From positions 1 to 8,398 of the forward strand of contig JAAZNO010000252.1 of the NCBI GenBank assembly GCA_012798275.1: a stretch of DNA of 8,398 nt, read 5' to 3'. The notes below the pieces were generated by a model. The model ran no database searches and was not told the origin of the DNA. It was given only the letters and a program-made list of their open reading frames with translations. A program made the translations under genes and the position numbers. Below, piece by piece: positions 6,974 through 8,398 of this stretch. How positions within the stretch are numbered: the first letter of the stretch is position 1; each line of letters begins with the position of its first letter. The stretch comes from Chloroflexota bacterium. GTDB lineage: Bacteria > Chloroflexota > Anaerolineae > B4-G1 > SLSP01.

Positions 6974-7229
6974 GCTCATAGTGGAACGACGCTTTTGCAG
7001 GGCCGGAGTCGTCGTTGAAGGCGTTTTGTGCTAATTAATATTGCGTAACCCATGCGTCCTGCAATTTTAGAGTGATTTTTGGGACGACCAGGCGATTTTG
7101 CAGTCATCCCCGGCGGCGTGATTCCTTGCAATGGCAGGATTATCAGTAGTTGGTAAGGCGCCGCTGCCGGAGATGCGAAGCAGAATCCTTTGGGCTGAAG
7201 CCAGAGCTTCGGCAGCATGACTCTGGATT

Positions 7230-7243
7230 TGGAAGCGCTTACA
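7230..7243. promoter_or_regulatory. LacI-family operator O1, over the main operon start site
   Basis: TGGAAGCGCTTACA shares the half-site and central CG pattern of O2 (TGTAAGCGTTTACA); both halves contain the AAGCG/CGCTT core. It begins five bases downstream of the -10 element of promoter P1, so a bound repressor would cover the expected transcription start. Confidence 0.8.
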
Positions 7244-7248
7244 TGATT

Positions 7249-7276
7249 ATTCTAACATGAGAAAATGAAATGTCAA
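7249..7276 (-). promoter_or_regulatory. Promoter P1 of the repressor-transporter operon
   Basis: On the minus strand TTGACA (7276-7271, perfect -35) and TAGAAT (7254-7249, five of six -10) are spaced 16 nt apart. The expected start is near 7242, inside operator O1, giving an untranslated leader of about 400 nt before ATG 6844. That leader contains P2, hairpin 6883-6908 and O2, but no coding region I can support. Confidence 0.75.
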
Positions 7277-7328
7277 GACCTTTCGACCGATTTGGGGTGA
7301 AATTCCCGGAAATTCGTGACGGCGCCCC

Positions 7329-7357
7329 TTGACAATCGCCCGCACTCGTAGTAGAGT
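7329..7357 (+). promoter_or_regulatory. Promoter of the SAM riboswitch-metE unit
   Basis: TTGACA (7329-7334) and TAGAGT (7352-7357) are separated by 17 nt, a sigma70-type arrangement. Transcription would start near 7364, about 36 nt before the riboswitch. It diverges from P1, with 52 nt between the two -35 boxes. Confidence 0.75.
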
Positions 7358-7399
7358 TGACTTCAACGACAACATCAACGCCCGGCAGGGCAGTTGTCA

Positions 7400-7512
7400 C
7401 TCATCACGAGAGGCGGAGGGATCGGCCCGCTGAAGCCTCGGCAACCCGGCGCAGGGGCGTGACGGGGTGCCAAATCCGGCAGAGACCCATGCTGGGGGCT
7501 CTGAAAGATGAG
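7400..7512 (+). ncRNA. SAM-I (S-box) riboswitch aptamer
   Basis: The conserved S-box core is readable along its length: GAGAGGCGGAGGGA (7408-7421), GGCCC, TGAAGCC and GGCAACC, then GGTGCCAAATCC followed by a P4 hairpin (CAGAG / CTCTG) and GAAAGATGAG. P1 is formed by CTCATC (7400-7405) with GATGAG (7507-7512). SAM-I aptamers bind S-adenosylmethionine and turn off methionine and sulfur genes, which matches the downstream metE. This is one of the firmest calls in the window. Confidence 0.96.
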
Positions 7513-7552
7513 GGGGGATACCAGGAGAATACTCATCGCTGGATCGCCTCTC
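7510..7552 (+). promoter_or_regulatory. Antiterminator of the SAM riboswitch
   Basis: Bases 7510-7519 can pair with 7543-7552 (nine of ten positions, one of them G-U). The helix continues as CCAG 7521-7524 with CTGG 7539-7542 after a one-base bulge. It uses three bases of the P1 3' strand and the whole 5' arm of the terminator, so it is exclusive with both. When SAM forms P1, the terminator arm is freed and transcription stops; without SAM, metE is transcribed. The pairing was found by eye. Confidence 0.75.
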
Positions 7553-7570
7553 TTGCGGAGAGGCGTTTTT
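7545..7570 (+). terminator. Riboswitch-controlled intrinsic terminator
   Basis: CGCCTCTC (7545-7552), loop TTGCG, GAGAGGCG (7558-7565) is a perfect 8-bp GC-rich stem followed by TTTTT (7566-7570). It lies 33 nt after the aptamer, the usual layout of a transcriptional SAM-I switch. Confidence 0.9.
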
Positions 7571-7604
7571 GTTGCCAGCGCTGATGACATGTGGACATGA
7601 ACAT

Positions 7605-7790
7605 GTGAGCTGTGAGCCGTACCCTGTGGGCAGTTCGGCCGGGGATGGAATCCTCAGCCTGACAGGCGCCAACCGCACTGAAGCGCGAGGAAGAGGTATT
7701 GGACGCAGATTCACGCAGATGAGAATGACTGAGAGCGGCCTGAAGTTCACGCTACCTTTTCTGACCCGTGAAATCTGTGGCCATCCGTGA
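7605..7790 (+). repeat. Degenerate repeat copy E between the terminator and metE
   Basis: This stretch holds decayed pieces of the same family: GCTGTGAGCCGT, GGGGATGGAATCC, CTGACAGGCG and CCAACCGCACTGAAGCGCG, where the hairpin no longer pairs fully. It also has a tandem ACGCAGAT doublet (7703-7710 and 7713-7720) and GTGAAATCTGTGGCCATCCGTGA near the end. No gene is supported here. Confidence 0.6.
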
Positions 7791-8000
7791 GCCATTTTCC
7801 GAGGAACGCGGTGTTTGAGGAGCGTGCTTCAGCGCGCTTGATCTGTCAGACCCGGAATTCATTCCGGGGCGACGGCTCACGGGGCGACACGAGCCAACCG
7901 CGCTAAAGCGCGGTGTTTGAGAACGTAGCTGCCCCGGGGGCCAGGAATTTCTAATCTTATTCGTGAAATTCGTGTTTATTCGGGGCCATTTTCGAAGGAG
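7791..8000 (+). repeat. Dispersed repeat copy D, ending at the metE start
   Basis: Read on the plus strand, the unit begins CCATTTTCCGAGGA. It carries the hairpin GCGTGC-TTCA-GCGCGC (near 7823-7838), a CCCGGAAT/ATTCCGGG hairpin (7851-7868) and a second hairpin, ACCGCGC-TAAA-GCGCGGT (7897-7914). It ends in the 57-nt core (7944-8000, one substitution). It is in the opposite orientation to copies A-C on the chromosome but has the same orientation relative to its downstream gene. Its last bases, AAGGAG, form the metE ribosome binding site. Confidence 0.85.
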
Positions 8001-8005
8001 ACTTG

Positions 8006-8398
8006 ATGACAGCATCCCATGACACACAAACCGTGGGCTATCCCCGCATCGGCAAAAACCGCGAGCTCAAACGCGCCCTCGAGGCCTTTTGGAAGCGCGA
8101 AACGGACGCCGACACCCTGCTGGCGACGTTTCAACAGGTGGAGGAGGACGGCTGGCGAACGCAGCGCGATGCCGGGATTGATCACATCGGCGTGGGCGAC
8201 GCCACGCTCTACGATCACGTCCTCGATTGGAGCGTGCGCTTGGGGTTGATTCCGGCACGGTTTGCCGCGCTGCAGGGGCTGGACCGCTATTTCGCCATGG
8301 CCCGCGGCGCGGAAGGCATCCCCGCCCTGGAAATGACCAAATGGTTCGACACCAACTATCACTACCTCGTGCCCGAAATCACGGCGGACGTGTCGCCG
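8006..8398 (+). CDS. metE: Cobalamin-independent methionine synthase MetE, N-terminal part (truncated by window edge)
   Basis: The first 131 residues are present. MetE transfers a methyl group from methyltetrahydrofolate polyglutamate to homocysteine in the last step of methionine synthesis, in the cytoplasm. Family landmarks are GYPRIGKNRELKRAL (11-25), GVGDATLYDHVLDWSVRLG with PARF shortly after, and EMTKWFDTNYHYLVPE (109-124). These align with the N-terminal barrel of known MetE proteins such as that of E. coli. The catalytic zinc site lies in the C-terminal half, outside the window. ATG 8006 is preceded by GGAG and a 5-nt spacer supplied by repeat copy D. Control by the upstream SAM-I riboswitch agrees with the function. 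Some 435 nt of repeat sequence separates the riboswitch terminator from the gene, an unusually long gap for an S-box-controlled gene. Confidence 0.95.
   Translation, partial: MTASHDTQTVGYPRIGKNRELKRALEAFWKRETDADTLLATFQQVEEDGWRTQRDAGIDHIGVGDATLYDHVLDWSVRLGLIPARFAALQGLDRYFAMARGAEGIPALEMTKWFDTNYHYLVPEITADVSP

Noticed and set aside
6976..7218. An 80-codon frame on the minus strand in the repressor leader
   Set aside because: It has a weak ribosome binding site, unusual composition and no recognisable domain. It lies in what is best read as untranslated leader.
7408..7565. GAGAGGCG occurs both in the riboswitch core (7408-7415) and as the terminator 3' arm, suggesting core invasion by the terminator 5' arm
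   Set aside because: A closer, conventional antiterminator (7510-7524 with 7539-7552) explains switching, so the shared 8-mer is probably coincidental.
7357..7584. A 75-codon plus-strand frame
   Set aside because: It spans the SAM-I aptamer and its terminator, whose RNA structure explains this sequence.

Overview
The window looks like a chromosomal segment from a free-living, polysaccharide-degrading bacterium with moderately high GC. The mix of lipoprotein signal peptides, strong GGAGG ribosome binding sites, a SAM-I riboswitch and many short interspersed hairpin repeats would fit Chloroflexota (Anaerolineae-like). That assignment is inference at about even odds; the window has no rRNA or other phylogenetic marker.

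The minus strand, read from right to left, carries a xylo-oligosaccharide utilisation cluster. It runs: LacI-family repressor (6844-5801), ABC sugar-binding lipoprotein (5688-4384), a 725-nt repeat-filled gap, two ABC permeases (3658-2714 and 2701-1844), a GH8 enzyme of the reducing-end exo-oligoxylanase type with a lipoprotein signal (1826-573), a second repeat block, and the start of a GH10 xylanase-like protein cut by the window edge (291-1). The promoter in front of the repressor (TTGACA/TAGAAT) has a LacI-type operator over its expected start site, and a second operator lies just before the repressor's start codon. This suggests autoregulated, substrate-induced expression. No transporter ATPase is encoded here.

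The plus strand carries a divergent methionine unit on the right. It has a sigma70-type promoter (7329-7357), a SAM-I riboswitch (7400-7512), a readable antiterminator/terminator pair ending at 7570, about 435 nt of repeats, and the 5' part of metE (8006 to the window end).

The most unusual feature is a dispersed repeat family. Four copies share a 57-nt core with at most one substitution each. Three copies end in the ribosome binding site of unrelated genes (GH10, first permease, metE), with the same 5-nt spacer to the ATG. The repeats also contain hairpins, one pair of which differs by a compensatory base change. Everything else is a well-organised version of known systems.
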